This document shows, piece by piece, positions 10,824 to 22,495 of a stretch of 64,000 nucleotides of DNA. Source of the DNA: Styela clava (Eukaryota > Chordata > Ascidiacea > Stolidobranchia > Styelidae); assembly GCF_964204865.1 (NCBI RefSeq), contig NC_135251.1:20212001-20276000 (forward strand), in the 5' to 3' direction. The notes beneath the pieces are model-generated. The model did not search any database. It was given only the letters and a program-made list of their open reading frames with translations, and was not told the DNA's origin. The position numbers and the translations under genes were made by a program. Every line of letters begins with the position of its first letter. The stretch's first letter is position 1.

Positions 10824-13800
10824 ATGTGCCGAAAGTTGGAAATGTTAAAGAGCAGCCCAAAACAGTTGTATCTAATCTGTACATGTATGTGTTTCTCTGT
10901 GATGTTTCATTATTTGTGTCAAACGATGAATAAAAGGGAACCTTATTTAGATATAAACAAAACGGTAAGCAATAAGCATCGTGAAAGTGTCGTCAAATGC
11001 AGCGGTATTGTAGGGTTATCTCAAATTCTATATATACTTCACTTTAGGCCTCTTAGGTTACTGTATTACCTCTGTCAATCTGATTGTCGTATCAGCTGTT
11101 TTATGTTTTTATTGTTCTATTTTTGTGTCAATGCTAAATATTCTACTTGTTGGGTCAATCTCACAGATATGTTACCCAGCGTAATTAGCATCGAAACCAT
11201 TTAAGTAATGAATCATTGGATTGAACATATTTTTACAGTTATATTATGACATTGGACACCTGCCTCAATAAAGCAGCTTATAACCCAATTGTTCCATCGG
11301 CACATGTTATAATAATGTATAACAGGGTTATGTCACGATTCAAAAATGATTGTTGATAGTCCTTACTCTGATTGAATTTCAGTTATACTCCTGATAGAAA
11401 GTCACACCGTGCAGGCGCGTAAAAATGTACCTAATTATCACTCATATGCTTTCTCGTACATTCGTAATATCCCCATTTGGGCACAATCATGCCCTAATTA
11501 TTATACATACTTATAGCTTTAATTACTAGTTAAATTCTTTCATATGGCCATTACTAAGATTATTCAGTAATCCATTTGTTATGATACTCTAGAATTCTGT
11601 AACTAAATCCATTTGTTAGTTTCCTTCTACCGATTGCGATTAACACAATACAACAACAGCTTCCCAAAAACGAAACTTGTCAATGTTTTCCCAAGTAGTT
11701 GAATTTCATGTATTGGTGTTTCATAAAGATCTTAATATGTTTTCCAGTTACAAGACAAAAAAAATATTAATTTGGTGTTTATCGGAGGAAGTAATCACAG
11801 CGGCGCAAGTTTGACAAGGGCAATACTGGATTCCCATCAAGATATACATTGTAGGTGCGAAACATGGCTGATGGAATATATGCTAGGCGCGATGCCAAGG
11901 TGGACAAGGTGAAAGTTTATTTGTCTTTAGTTCTATCTATCCATTTATTGAATCACCGATCTAGGGGACTATCATTCTTAGTCGTTCTGTCTGTGTGTTA
12001 AGCTGTAGTGTCTAAACGGCTGGACCGATCGGGATGAAACTCCCCATGTGGGTTATCCTGTCACCCTAGTAACAAGCGTTTCATAGAACGTCCGGATTGA
12101 ATTTCGTTTCCATGGCAACATCGAACAAAACTCGTCAACCAAGTCAAAATTGAAATTCCAAGAATGCTACCCAAAACGCAAAAGAAAATACTCTTTCAGA
12201 TACGCCGATAGTTTATGAACTAGAAATTTCAGTGGACATAATTATTAGTTACCGCATGTCTATTTTGCAAAGATATCTACGAGACGCACAGCTCTAAAAT
12301 GAACTGTACAACTGACGCGGTTCAATAGCCGGTTAGAAACCTGAAATAACGCGAGTCTCAAGCATCGGCGGAGATCCATACTGGGCGCCTACATGCTTGT
12401 TTAATCAACCATTTCTTTATACTAGCGTTTTATTTTTTCAGACTTCAACAAAAGTTTTTTTTAGTAAACGCTGGAGTCTACCCAGAAGCGTTGGATGAAG
12501 CAATGGCCCAATTTATGTTGGAAATAATTCTTAGCTTTTGTCCAAATTCTAAACTATGTTGCTATAAAAGCACATTTATGTTATCCTGGGCTAAGTAAGT
12601 ATAATCTTCATGTTAAACTAGAAATATACTTGTCGAAGTGCATGTATGTAATACACATTATTTCGTTTTAGGTATGTTCACAGGTTGTTTCCAAATGCCA
12701 AATTTATTCATATGGTCAGAGATCCAAGAGCAGTCGTTCACTCTGAAATGTCACAAATGAATTCAAATAACGTAACACACTATTGGTATGTATGTAAGAC
12801 CAATTAATAACAAGACCATGCTACAACGAACAACCACTTAGGCGTACTAAAATATTTTGGTCTGACACGAACGAAATATAAAACGTACTATCTGTAGTTC
12901 TCTGTTTGATAAAATCATACGCTTTACCTTCATCACAATCTACAACCTAAATTCTAGAACAAAAACTATAGTTAAAGTGCGTCCCATTCTCAATGATCTC
13001 TCTACATCTGACAAAACCGTGTTTTTTGTACCTTATTCTTGTTGTGCCGAAAACAATGATATGCCGTCTGAAGATTTTGCAAATGAGCAATACGTTTAAG
13101 TTAACTATTAGGCATATCAGCAGGATCATATTTGCGACTTTCAAAACACATTGAAAACACGCAGTAAAAAATGTTTATGTTCCTTATAAACAAAAGGAAA
13201 GCTTCAATTGATGATCTCAACAACGCAAATTTAGAAAATAATTATCACTTTGTCTTCATTATTTTCTTGCTGACTTTACTCGTCTTAATTTTCAGGACGA
13301 CTTTAAAAAAATGGAATGACAATAATTTATATTTCTACGATGAATGCGCGGATTTAGGAAAAGAAATTTGTTTGATAGTTAAATACGAACAATTGGTATT
13401 AAAACCAGTTATGCAAACAAAACGAATATTCAAATTTCTTGGAATTCCCTGGAACGACGAAGTTTTGCACCACGAAAGACATATCAATAAGTCTTTAATA
13501 TTAAGGTAAAAAATTCAAAAAATACTCTTTAAAAATAAGTAATACTTCATTTTTATTGTGCTAATTTGACCAATCATCTTCATTCATAACCATTTTTAAT
13601 TCAGTAATTTTATTCCTAGTTACGTCTGGCAAACCCAGCGCAATGCTGCAATAGATCAGTTATAAGCTTATGCTTTTATTTGGTTAAAGTTATTTAATGT
13701 TTATTCCAATGAGGGTAAACTATACACAATGGGTTTGTTATTTATCAAATATTACAATGAAAATAATATTTTAGATTAGAACCAGATGCGAGTGAAGAAT

Positions 13801-13985
13801 TATTCAAACCTTTGAACTTGGATGGACTAACAAAATGGATTGGGAATCTCCCGAAAGAAGTCGAAGAACAATTGAAAATTTATAATGAAATGAAACTTTT
13901 TGGTTATGACCCAGAAAAGACTACTCCGAAGTATGACCAACCCGATGATTTTATGATGAAAATGATGGCTGAACAAAAATTATAA
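10824..13985 (+). CDS. Tyrosylprotein sulfotransferase-like protein, 6 exons
   Basis: Exons read as 10824-10964, 11748-11908, 12442-12594, 12672-12785, 13296-13505 and 13775-13985. All junctions are GT-AG with continuous phase, giving 329 aa (323 if the ATG at 10842 is used). TPSTs are Golgi type II membrane enzymes that transfer sulfate from PAPS to tyrosines of secretory proteins. Exon 1 gives a short cytoplasmic end and one membrane segment (QLYLICTCMCFSVMFHYLC). Family blocks follow in order: FIGGSNHSGASLTRAILDSH (5'-phosphosulfate loop), LFPNAKFIHMVRDPRAVVHS (3'-phosphate site), KYEQLVLKP, and FLGIPWNDEVLHHE. The loop has NHSG where animal TPSTs usually have PRSG, and CETW where they have EETR. 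It is therefore a divergent paralogue or altered enzyme. The frame is intact. Confidence 0.88.
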
Positions 13986-14032
13986 TCTTTGAATTGCACG
14001 GGATCCAAGTCCGTTGTTGAAATACATAACAT

Positions 14033-14839
14033 CGTCACGCTACTAACCGAATTGCGTAAGTCATTTTTAGCATATTGAGAAAAACGTAAAAAACTTCCTA
14101 ATGATATTGCTATGCCATTAAGAGTCAATAATTTGCCATAATTCAATTTTTTGATCGTAGCTGGATTTAAGTTAATTTGTATGACGCAGTCATGTGACGT
14201 CATAATGGCGCACTGTGACTTAGGCAGAAATGTGTCTATGACTCGGGGACATACGCAATTTTGCAACTTGACTATATGTACCAGTCCTGAAAACCGAACA
14301 ATCCAAAAACGAAAGTAATTTTTAGTATATACGATGTCTAATCCCAAAATAGCTAATCTGTTTCAATTACATTATTTTTTTTGTTTAAAATAGATATTTC
14401 ATCAATATAACACGCTCTGCACATTCACAGACTAAAGTTAAATATAAAGAATAAAACAGCAATCTACCTTATATAAAAGCCAACCAAGGTGAATTGGACT
14501 CAGACAGTGAATATCACAAGTTCACGCCTTCCTATACTGTAGTATAAATTGAAATTTATAAGCGGTAAGCTAGAATTCAAGATGCAAAAATCCTTCGCCG
14601 AGGTTATTTTGCCTTTGTGACGTCACAATAGTCCTGCGGTAGCGAAGATGATAATTCATTATGACGAAACAATTGAACAAATTTGCATATCATACAAAAT
14701 CTCTATTTTAATGGGTTTCGGAATTCTTAAAATAAAATCTGAGTTAACAGACAGGTGCGCAGCATTACATAATTACCTATTTTATGAAACACTCAAAACC
14801 GCCAAAAATGACTTACGCAATTCGGTTATTAGCGTGACG
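14033..14839. mobile_element. 807-bp MITE just 3' of the TPST-like stop
   Basis: Inverted ends of about 35-40 bases (CGTCACGCTACTAACCGAAT at left, its near complement at right) are flanked by ACAT on both sides, a possible 4-base target duplication. It starts 48 bases after the stop codon, so it probably forms part of the 3' UTR. It contains AATAAA at 14450-14455. No coding sequence is convincing. Confidence 0.7.
14450..14455 (+). promoter_or_regulatory. Candidate poly(A) signal AATAAA
   Basis: A plus-strand AATAAA about 465 bases after the TPST-like stop, inside the MITE. If used, the transposon supplies the transcript end. No nearer AATAAA was seen after the stop. Confidence 0.25.
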
Positions 14840-15626
14840 ACATATTGTTCGACTTTAAGTAATATATGACTCGCATCGAGTCGCATGAAAACGATGGCAA
14901 GTTGACACACAATGTATTGATTTTGGGGCCACGCGATGGTTATATGCTATCTAGATTAGAGCACAAAGTTGTTTTAAAGCTCTTCGGACTGACGCACATT
15001 ATTTCGCAATTTTATCAGGCCCCGCCTCTTATCAAGGAAAAGTTTTTATTTGTGAAACGTCAAGAGTACTTTCGAACAGGATGCTGCTTTTAAGTGAAAA
15101 ACGACAGAACGGCAGACAGTTGAAAGTATACTTAGAAAACTCTCGACATGTTTCTGTCATTTATATAAGAACAAATTTGCCAGGATATAAAATCATACTT
15201 GAAGGCGACTATATATGTAGAACATATATGTGCTTTATGTATAGCTCATATTGTCAGCTGGCGTATCACATTTCACCTAATATTACAGCTGTTGGGAAAG
15301 TAAGATAATCTCAAACAGTGAGGGTATTCAACTGTACACGTATATTCCGAAATCCAAAGTAATGCATTTTGCAACACTCATTATAAAAACCTAAACCACG
15401 TTACACAATCACTTGCAATATGTAAGAAATATGATATATTATACCATGCACACAGATGTTTCAGGGGTACCTCGGTGTTTAGAAGCTAACGGGCGCCTGC
15501 CTATATGTGAATAATTTTAAAAGTCTGATATATATATTAACTCTATAATTTGAAATATCGTCATGTAATATTAAAACACTCGTGTATAAATATCGCATCT
15601 CTCAAATTAAGAACTAAGTTCCATAT
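14840..15626. other. Intergenic between convergent genes
   Basis: Lies between the TPST-like 3' side and the 3' end of the minus-strand lipocalin. Short open frames here show no family features. No repeat ends were recognised. Confidence 0.4.
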
Positions 15627-18600
15627 CTAGTACAGACTTGGAAATTTTTTCATGCGAGTGCATCCGGACAGATACAAAGAAACACCCGCCCACTGTTCGC
15701 CCATTTCTTTTATGAAATTCGTTATCTTCAGAATGGTTTCAGCCGAGGGATGTGGATCAGGTGAAAATATAAATATGTAATGGTCATCTGTCAATGAAGA
15801 ATAAAAGAACATCAAAAACAAATTAATTGCAAAGAAAATGGAAATATAAAGACAAATGTCCAGCTTTATAACAGAATCACCAATGCGATAGTGTGACTAT
15901 AATTTTTACGGAAACCGTTTGTTTTAATTTCTGAGTAATCGTGATACATGGGAATTCTATTAAAAAGAGTTTAATATGGGATTCTATGATATGAATGCTC
16001 TTACAATTTCAATGTCACCAATAAAATGAGTCCCTCACCTACTTCTCCACATAGTGGTATAATAATGAAAGAACTGTAATCAGAGTAGTATCTTTCCGGG
16101 TGTTCGTAATGAGAATCAACTTCTGTAAAAATCAAACTAAAATAATTATTGTCGATGTAAACAACGGAAAAAGATGTTTGTTTGCCTTACACATCAAGCG
16201 GGCAATACTTTTAGTTGGAGGTACAAATTAATCTAAATGGGAAATGTTGGCAGGAATTGCATTAAAAAGTCTTCGGAATTACATCGAAATAAATTAGGCA
16301 AGATCAACCAAATATGCTGGAATAATTCCAACTATAAGGACGTTCCAATAAAAATCAAATTAATTAATTTTTATCCACTGGGTTTCTACAAGACTAACTA
16401 CCGTCTTCTATGCTTTCACGTCGGTGAATCCGTATATGCATATAATGCAAGGTTACTGTAGCAGAAGTGGAGATAACTATCCTAAGTGATTCAATAGTCT
16501 TACTGCACACTAACACAGATATACATACTTCAACTATGTATTTCTGAGGAAGTCTGACCTGACCGAGATCAGACGAAACGTTACCAAAATATATTTGTGT
16601 TAATGTGCAGCAAGACTATTGAATCAATTAATTAATTTTTAAAATAGGTAATTTAATTTTTTTTTGAAAACACATAAATAAAATGGAACGTATCTATATT
16701 TACTGTTAGTTTAATTGCTTTATTCATTACAGCAGGGGTCGGCAACCTACGGCCCGCGGGCCGGATCCGGCCCGCGAAGTAACGCAATCCGGCCCGCGAC
16801 GCTTCACCAAAATTTAGAGACAAAACGACGAATTTGTGAATTTTGCAAAAAGGTGAATTTTCACCATTTAATTTAATAATCTACCCTCGAGGAGCAGATT
16901 ATTAGACACGGAGCTATGGATCGTTTTGTTATTATGTGGTCTTCATTAATTAAACGGTATTTTATTCATTTCAATTATTTCTGTGAGCTCTATGGGATTC
17001 GTTTTTTGTGTGCTACGACTCGTCTCCAAAATTTGCCGCCTTGTGGCGTTTCCGCGAACGCGTATCTGCCGATTTCGTGCTCAGCGAACGTCGGTGTATC
17101 TCGTTATCTGCCGATTCCGTGCTCAGCGAACGTCAGTGTATCTCGTGATTAGCGAAAGTGGGCGAAAGTTTTTATGGGGAACGTTAGACTGTGGGGCCTG
17201 AACTGGTGATACAGAAATGACTCGGATCAGTTCGCATTTCAAATTCATGTTAAAATTTAATAAAATGAATGTGTAATCGCCACGGGGCCTGGAAAAGCAT
17301 GACAGTCCTTGTACCGTAATCGGAATGGTAAGTTAACGCAGATGATTTATGGAAATGATTTTATGGGTAATGGTAGGCTGTGGTACTTGATCTGGAAATA
17401 TAGAGGTGACTCAGATCACTTGGTATTTCAATTCACATTAAAACTGAATTATGAAGAATAGATCATTGTCACAGGACCTGGAAAAGCTGTGACAATATCC
17501 CGATACCGGTAAGTTGCCTCATATGATTCTTGGGGAATTGGTGATAAAATATCTCGCTTAGAAGAGGATATTTGAGCATAGCTGTTTTGTTTATGTAACA
17601 GAATTTATTGTGAAGTGGACTAAATTTTAATATAACCTAGTAATTTAGTGAACAGGTTTATTGAGCCAGCAATATACTTATAATTAGGCGAATGGCAACA
17701 AAGCGCAGGAAAGTTGATGCCGAGGGAAGAGGGTTCAATAGCACGTGGACGACAAAGTATTTCTTTGTAGAACACTTGGGCAAACCTACCTGCTTGATTT
17801 GCTACGCATCTATAGCTGTCAATAAGGAATGTAACATTAGACGCCACTATGTGACAAAGCATCCCAAATTTTCAGAACTAGATAGCCAAAGGAGGAAGGA
17901 CAAGATTAAACAGTTAAAAGACAGTTTAGAAAAGCAAAGTTCTTTCTTCCACAAACAACACAACGAAACCGAACAAAATATTGTTGCTAGTTACGAGGTG
18001 GCTAAATTAATTGCAGAACACATGAAGCCCTTTGTAGATGGTGAATTTGTGAAAGAATGCTTGATGACCGTCGTTGGTATTGTATGTCCTGATAAGGAAA
18101 AGTTATTCTCAAATATCAGCCTTTCTGCTAGAACCGTGACTCGGCGAATAGAAGAAATGTCAAGGGATGTGAAGCGTCGTCAAAGGGATATCATAAATAA
18201 CTTACAATTCTTCTCAATTGCAATTGACGAGAGTACAGATGCGGCAGACACCGCTCAGCTTTCAGTTTTCGTGCGTGGAGTAAAATTCAGGGGTTCTCAA
18301 ACTTTAGGTGTTGCGGAGCCCCTGAAAAGGTTGACCATTATTCGCGGAGCCCCAAAAGAAATGTTAAAATTGTAGCTTTCCGATAAATATTCCTGAGTAA
18401 GTTAAAAGTACTTAACTTAATTTAAAGGCTAAACCTTTTTTTAATGGGGTTAATGCAAGTCATAAATAAATCAAAATTTCAAAGATAAATTATATATACT
18501 CTTACTAAAGCTGCAAATTTGACACTTGACAAACATATTAATAAACTAGGGGTCGAATCTTTTCCCTTTTGACATTTTCGGAAGTCGTATTTTGCCCAGA

Positions 18601-21600
18601 TCTTGTGATTTTTTTAACGGCGATATCTTGCTTAATAATAATCTCGAGTGCAAAAGAACAAATCAAGTTTGACAAATTCCAAGATCGCAAAAATACGACT
18701 CCAATTTATTCATAGGTGGCAGTTTATCACGTATTTTATGTTATTTTAGAATAGTATTCCTTCATTTTAGTAATCCTAATAGTAATCTCGAATGAAACTT
18801 GAGTAACTATGAGTACAATTGAATTATTACGACGAGACACTTTAAATGCTCGCATCGGCCATACATTGAATATTTTACGCAACAGAAATCTTGTTATCCG
18901 TTTTTTATAATCGCAAAGAATGTTGCGCGGAAATTTCCGATTCAAATCCCCACCTCTTGAGAATCCTGGCTGCGCTCCAGCTTATAAATAATGTCATTTT
19001 TCGATTCCGCCTCTTTGCCATATTTCGAGGCTATAATGTTGTCAAATTTTATCAAAGCTGTTATTGTTTCTTTGAACAGTTACAAAACTAGTCATTATTT
19101 TAAAAAGTAATCGGATAGCTCACGGAGCCCCTAGGTTTCTCTCGCGGAGCCCTGGGGCTCCGTACGGAGCACTTTGAGAACCTATGGAGTAAATGAAGCT
19201 TTTGACGTTGTTGAGGAGTTTGTCCAACTAGTTCCCATGAAGGGAACTACAACAGGTGCTGACATTCTGAGCGCATTGCTGCTATGCATTGGAGACATGG
19301 ACCTTGATCTATCAAAGATGGTATCAATAACCACCGATGGAGCCCCGGCAATGACAGGTAAGAATCGAGGCGTCTCATCTCTACTTCAAAAACACATGAG
19401 TGACCTCGGAATTGACAACGACATCGTCAAAATACACTGTCTGATTCACCAAGAAGCCCTGTGCGCCAAAGCTTTGAGTTTGAAGGGTGTCATGGATACA
19501 GTAGTGAAAGCTGTCAACATTGTGTTATCTCAAGGCTTGAACCATCGCCAGTTTCGTCAGTTGCTTTCAGATGCAGAAAACGAATACGGCGATTTACTTT
19601 ACTTCTGCGACGTTTGCTGGCTTAGTCGGGGTACAATGCTAGAGAGAGTGTATATACTGAGGAATGAAATAGCGTCATTCCTTGAAAGCAAAAATAAGAA
19701 TTTTCCTGAATTTCGCGATCCAAAATGGCTCTCTGAACTGGCATTTCTAGTTGATTTAACGTCCCATCTAAACAAACTGAATTTGCAGCTCCAGGGGAAA
19801 AATCATCTCGTACATCAGATGTGGAGACATATACTCGCATTCGAAAGGAAGTTATGCCTCTGGGAGAGCCAACTGGAAAAAGCAAATTACGCTCACTTCA
19901 ACACACTTAAAGAAAGAAACCCCACAAGCAACTTTGAGTTTGTTTCTGTAATACGGGAGTTACGAAGCGATTTTCCCTCCCGCTTTGCTGACTTTCGTTC
20001 TCTTGAAAACGAATTCAGGCTGTTTAGTACTCCGTTTGATGTCAACGTAGAAACAGTTGCAGAAAATATTCAAATGGAGCTTCTTGAGATGCAATGCAAT
20101 GAGGAAATTAAATCCATTTTTTATTCGAGAGATGTGTCACTGGTTGATTTTTATAAAAAGTATCTTCTCGAGGGAAATATCTATCCGAATTTGATAAACC
20201 ATGCGAAAAAATTCACATCGATGTTTGGAAGCACATATGCGTGCGAACAATTATTTTCAAAAATGAACATTACAAAGAACAGGCGGAGAACTAGTATTAG
20301 TGATGCCCATTTAGAAAATGTTCTGATATTGGCTTCATCCAGTGTGTCACCTGACGTCGAAAAGCTATCAAGCGTAATGCAACAACAAGTGTCACATTAA
20401 ATATCCTTTCTAATTTGTTTGCCTGTACGGCGACTTGAGTTCACGAGTCGCCACAGAGCTCGCTATTTACAATCTAAAATTTCAATTTCTGATCTGTGTA
20501 AAAATGTGATTAATAAACAACCCATTCGGTTTATAACTTTCTTAAAAAATATGGCTGCTCCTGAAGTAAACGTGGCGCACAATCTTCAACATAGTATGTG
20601 TACCAGCTTTGAGTTCAGGTTGTGCGTCATCGCCAAAATATGTCCGGCCCGCCAGTAATTGCAGCCTTCAATTTTGGCCCGCGAGTGCCAAAAGGTTGCC
20701 GACCCCTGCATTACAGTATATTTACGGTACCGACCTTTCTTGGCTTCTTGAGAGTTTTGTAAGTGGTGATTTTCCAAGTCTATGTCCATTTCACGCAAGA
20801 AAACCTTGTCTGAATCGAATGAAATATGACTGGTTGATATGACTTTGAAAAAGCAACACTTTGTTAGATTCAATACAAACGAGATTACTAAGAAGAAACG
20901 TTATGAACAACAATTGGTACATTATTGGTTCCCTTCTCATGTACAATTGCACTCGTACGTACATATGCTCTTGCAGATTTTAGCACCAAGTTACAGATTG
21001 CATTCATGGACACTTGCACCCACGGATATTTGCACCAAAGACATTTTCACCCATGGATTTTTGCACCCACTAACTTTGCATCCACGGACCTTTGCATCCA
21101 TACATTTCAACCCATAGATTTTAGGACCTGCATATAGACTGCACCCGTGGGTGTATGCAAATGGATACAAATGGACGTATCTGGAAATTTACATGGATAA
21201 AAATGTACGTGAGTGCAAATGTCACAACGCCGTCACCGAATTATTGAACACAAATTGGACCTTTGGATCGTTTTGTTAATATGTTGTCAGAATTTTTCTT
21301 CTAATTATTGGAAAAAAAATCGATTTTCTCTTTAACTACTGGACCAACTGCATTGAAATTTTTAGTAATCAATTGTTGCTGTCGCCGGAAGGCTATTACT
21401 CTCATTTATTCCAAAATGTTATATGAATCTTATGAGATCTGATATTTCATCCAAAATTCACTGTAATATGTTTTTTTCGTGGGAATACGGCAATTAATAT
21501 GCCAATCGTGACGCTGTTTTGCGTTTTGATTCTGCAAAGTCTTGCGACGTGAAAGTCGGAAGTTTCTCGATAACGGTGCACTGTATAGGTATCCGATGCA

Positions 21601-22495
21601 TATTGTAAAAGGTGAAGTACTGTTAATAATTTAATACTACAGTTGTTAGTGGAATCTTTCGCCATTTTAATTCACGCTTGCACAAGACACATGAATCATC
21701 ATTGTCACAGGGCCTGGTAAAGCTAGCAAAGTCCGAGTACGTCACGGTGGTCCACAGTTTCAGCTTCGTCCAGGATATAGTGTTAGGGAAAATTGTGAGT
21801 AAAATATTTCGTTTTTGCCTTCGTGTTCATATATTTAAGCATTTTTCTCTTGTTGAGCGATTAAGGTTCGTTTTCGTTCAAACTCCGCCGTTGTTTGTGT
21901 GCTTTAGTATACACCAAAGTAAATTAAACTCACCTTCGGTTCGATTTCGAAAATATGTATTTAATCCACGATGAAAGTAGTGAAATGGCATTTCATAATA
22001 TTTTGTACTCTCACTAAAATGTATAAGATTTCACGATAAACACGGTTATATTTATGTTTAATTCACTATTTTTTTTAGGTAGATTTATCTTTTATAACCT
22101 TACCAAGAGCCATTAAGCAATTATAAATACATATCATGTGTCGATGTTTGAAATAGTAATTTTGAAAAAAAAAACATGCAAATATCTTACTTTTCTCGTA
22201 TCGCGAAAAAACGGAATTTTCCACCAGATTTTGTTGATTCAAATTCACTCGCTATAAAGCAGGGGACAACGCGGTCTAAAACGTCGCCAGCATTCAAAAT
22301 TTGATACCAAACCCCTGATATCTGAAAAAAAGCATCAATTTAAAATATATATAATTTTTTTGTGTATTTATAGCGCTTTAGAAACATTACCTTGTCCCAA
22401 TCGAAGTCATTCACAGGTTCGGGTAATCTACATTGTTTTGTTCTCACCTCAATAATAGACAAAGTAAGCAGAAGAAATATCGAAATATTTATCAT
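15627..22495 (-). CDS. Secreted lipocalin, 5 exons (minus strand)
   Basis: Exons in transcript order are 22391-22495, 22191-22321, 21934-22013, 16039-16122 and 15627-15787. Phases are 0, 2, 1, 1 and the product is 186 aa. Exon 1 encodes a signal peptide (ISIFLLLTLSII) and CRLPEPVNDFDWDK. Exon 2 has the lipocalin signature SGVWYQILNAGDVLD and a conserved Cys. Exon 3 has HYFHRGLNTYFRNR. Exon 4 has ERYYSDYSSFIIIPLCG. Exon 5 has the closing helix and Cys (LKITNFIKEMGEQWA, YLSGC). Lipocalins are beta-barrel carriers of small hydrophobic ligands. Each exon aligns with the gene at 24862-27644, which has the same phases. Intron 3 is swollen by a 4 kb hAT element. The closest class is apolipoprotein-D-like; the ligand is unknown. 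Confidence 0.85.
16488..16625. mobile_element. 138-bp foldback element with hammerhead-like core
   Basis: Arms of about 35 bases (starting GATTCAATAGTCT, ending AGACTATTGAATC) enclose two smaller hairpins: CATA/TATG, and GTCTGA/TCAGAC at about 16551-16574. The second is bracketed by CTGAGGA and GAAAC, as stem II is in hammerhead ribozymes (CUGANGA...GAAA), but there is one extra base and no clear cleavage triplet. It lies in lipocalin intron 3. Confidence 0.6.
17692..20400 (+). pseudogene. hAT transposase (ZBED5/GTF2IRD2-like), interrupted
   Basis: Part 1 (17692-18284) starts MATKRRKVDAEG and has a BED zinc finger: CLIC, then HYVTKH. It then has the first catalytic region, AIDESTDAADTAQLSVFVRG. 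Part 2 (19186-20400) has SITTDGAPAMTGKNRG (second catalytic Asp region), KIHCLIHQEALCAK, and the C-terminal hAT dimerisation block with STYACEQLFSKMN. The two parts are in the same reading frame on either side of a nested insertion that carries an 8-base target duplication. The source protein was therefore one long ORF, and the present copy cannot make it unless the insert is spliced out. Inactivation is inferred from stops within the insert. Confidence 0.9.
18285..19185. mobile_element. 901-bp hAT-type insertion inside the transposase ORF
   Basis: Flanked by GGAGTAAA on both sides (18277-18284 and 19186-19193). The ends read CAGGGGTTCTCAAAC on the left and CTTTGAGAACCTA on the right, and both ends carry CGGAGCCCC-like subterminal motifs. 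It has no transposase of its own. The flanking transposase frame resumes exactly after the duplicated target. Confidence 0.9.
20927..21237. mobile_element. GGTGACCG-family MITE, inverted, diverged
   Basis: Starts GGTTCCC and ends GTCACC, the reverse orientation of the elements at 2508 and 63302. The interior is made of short repeats such as GCACCCACGGAT and TTTGCACC. The flanks ACATTATT and GAATTATT match at six of eight positions. It lies in lipocalin intron 3, next to the hAT element. Confidence 0.55.
21692..21860 (+). repeat. Dispersed hAT-related fragment
   Basis: Similar to 9822-10020 and to the hAT interior near 17460 (ATTGTCACAGGGCCTGG, then a TATATTTAAGCAT stretch). It lies in lipocalin intron 3, just downstream of exon 3 in transcript direction. 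Confidence 0.4.

Larger units (their letters stand above)
16733..20708 (+). mobile_element. hAT transposon, 3976 bp, with perfect 8-bp TSD
   Basis: The inverted ends are CAGGGGTCGGCAACC and its exact complement. The target duplication CATTACAG is perfect (16725-16732 and 20709-20716). It encodes a BED-finger hAT transposase on the plus strand, opposite to the lipocalin whose intron it occupies. The perfect duplication and long frames point to a fairly recent insertion. The transposase has since been split by a 901-base insertion. Confidence 0.95.

Noticed and set aside
20839..21137. Two overlapping ORFs rich in His and Thr
   Set aside because: Made from the repetitive interior of a GGTGACCG-family MITE (GCACCCACGGAT-like repeats), not a gene.
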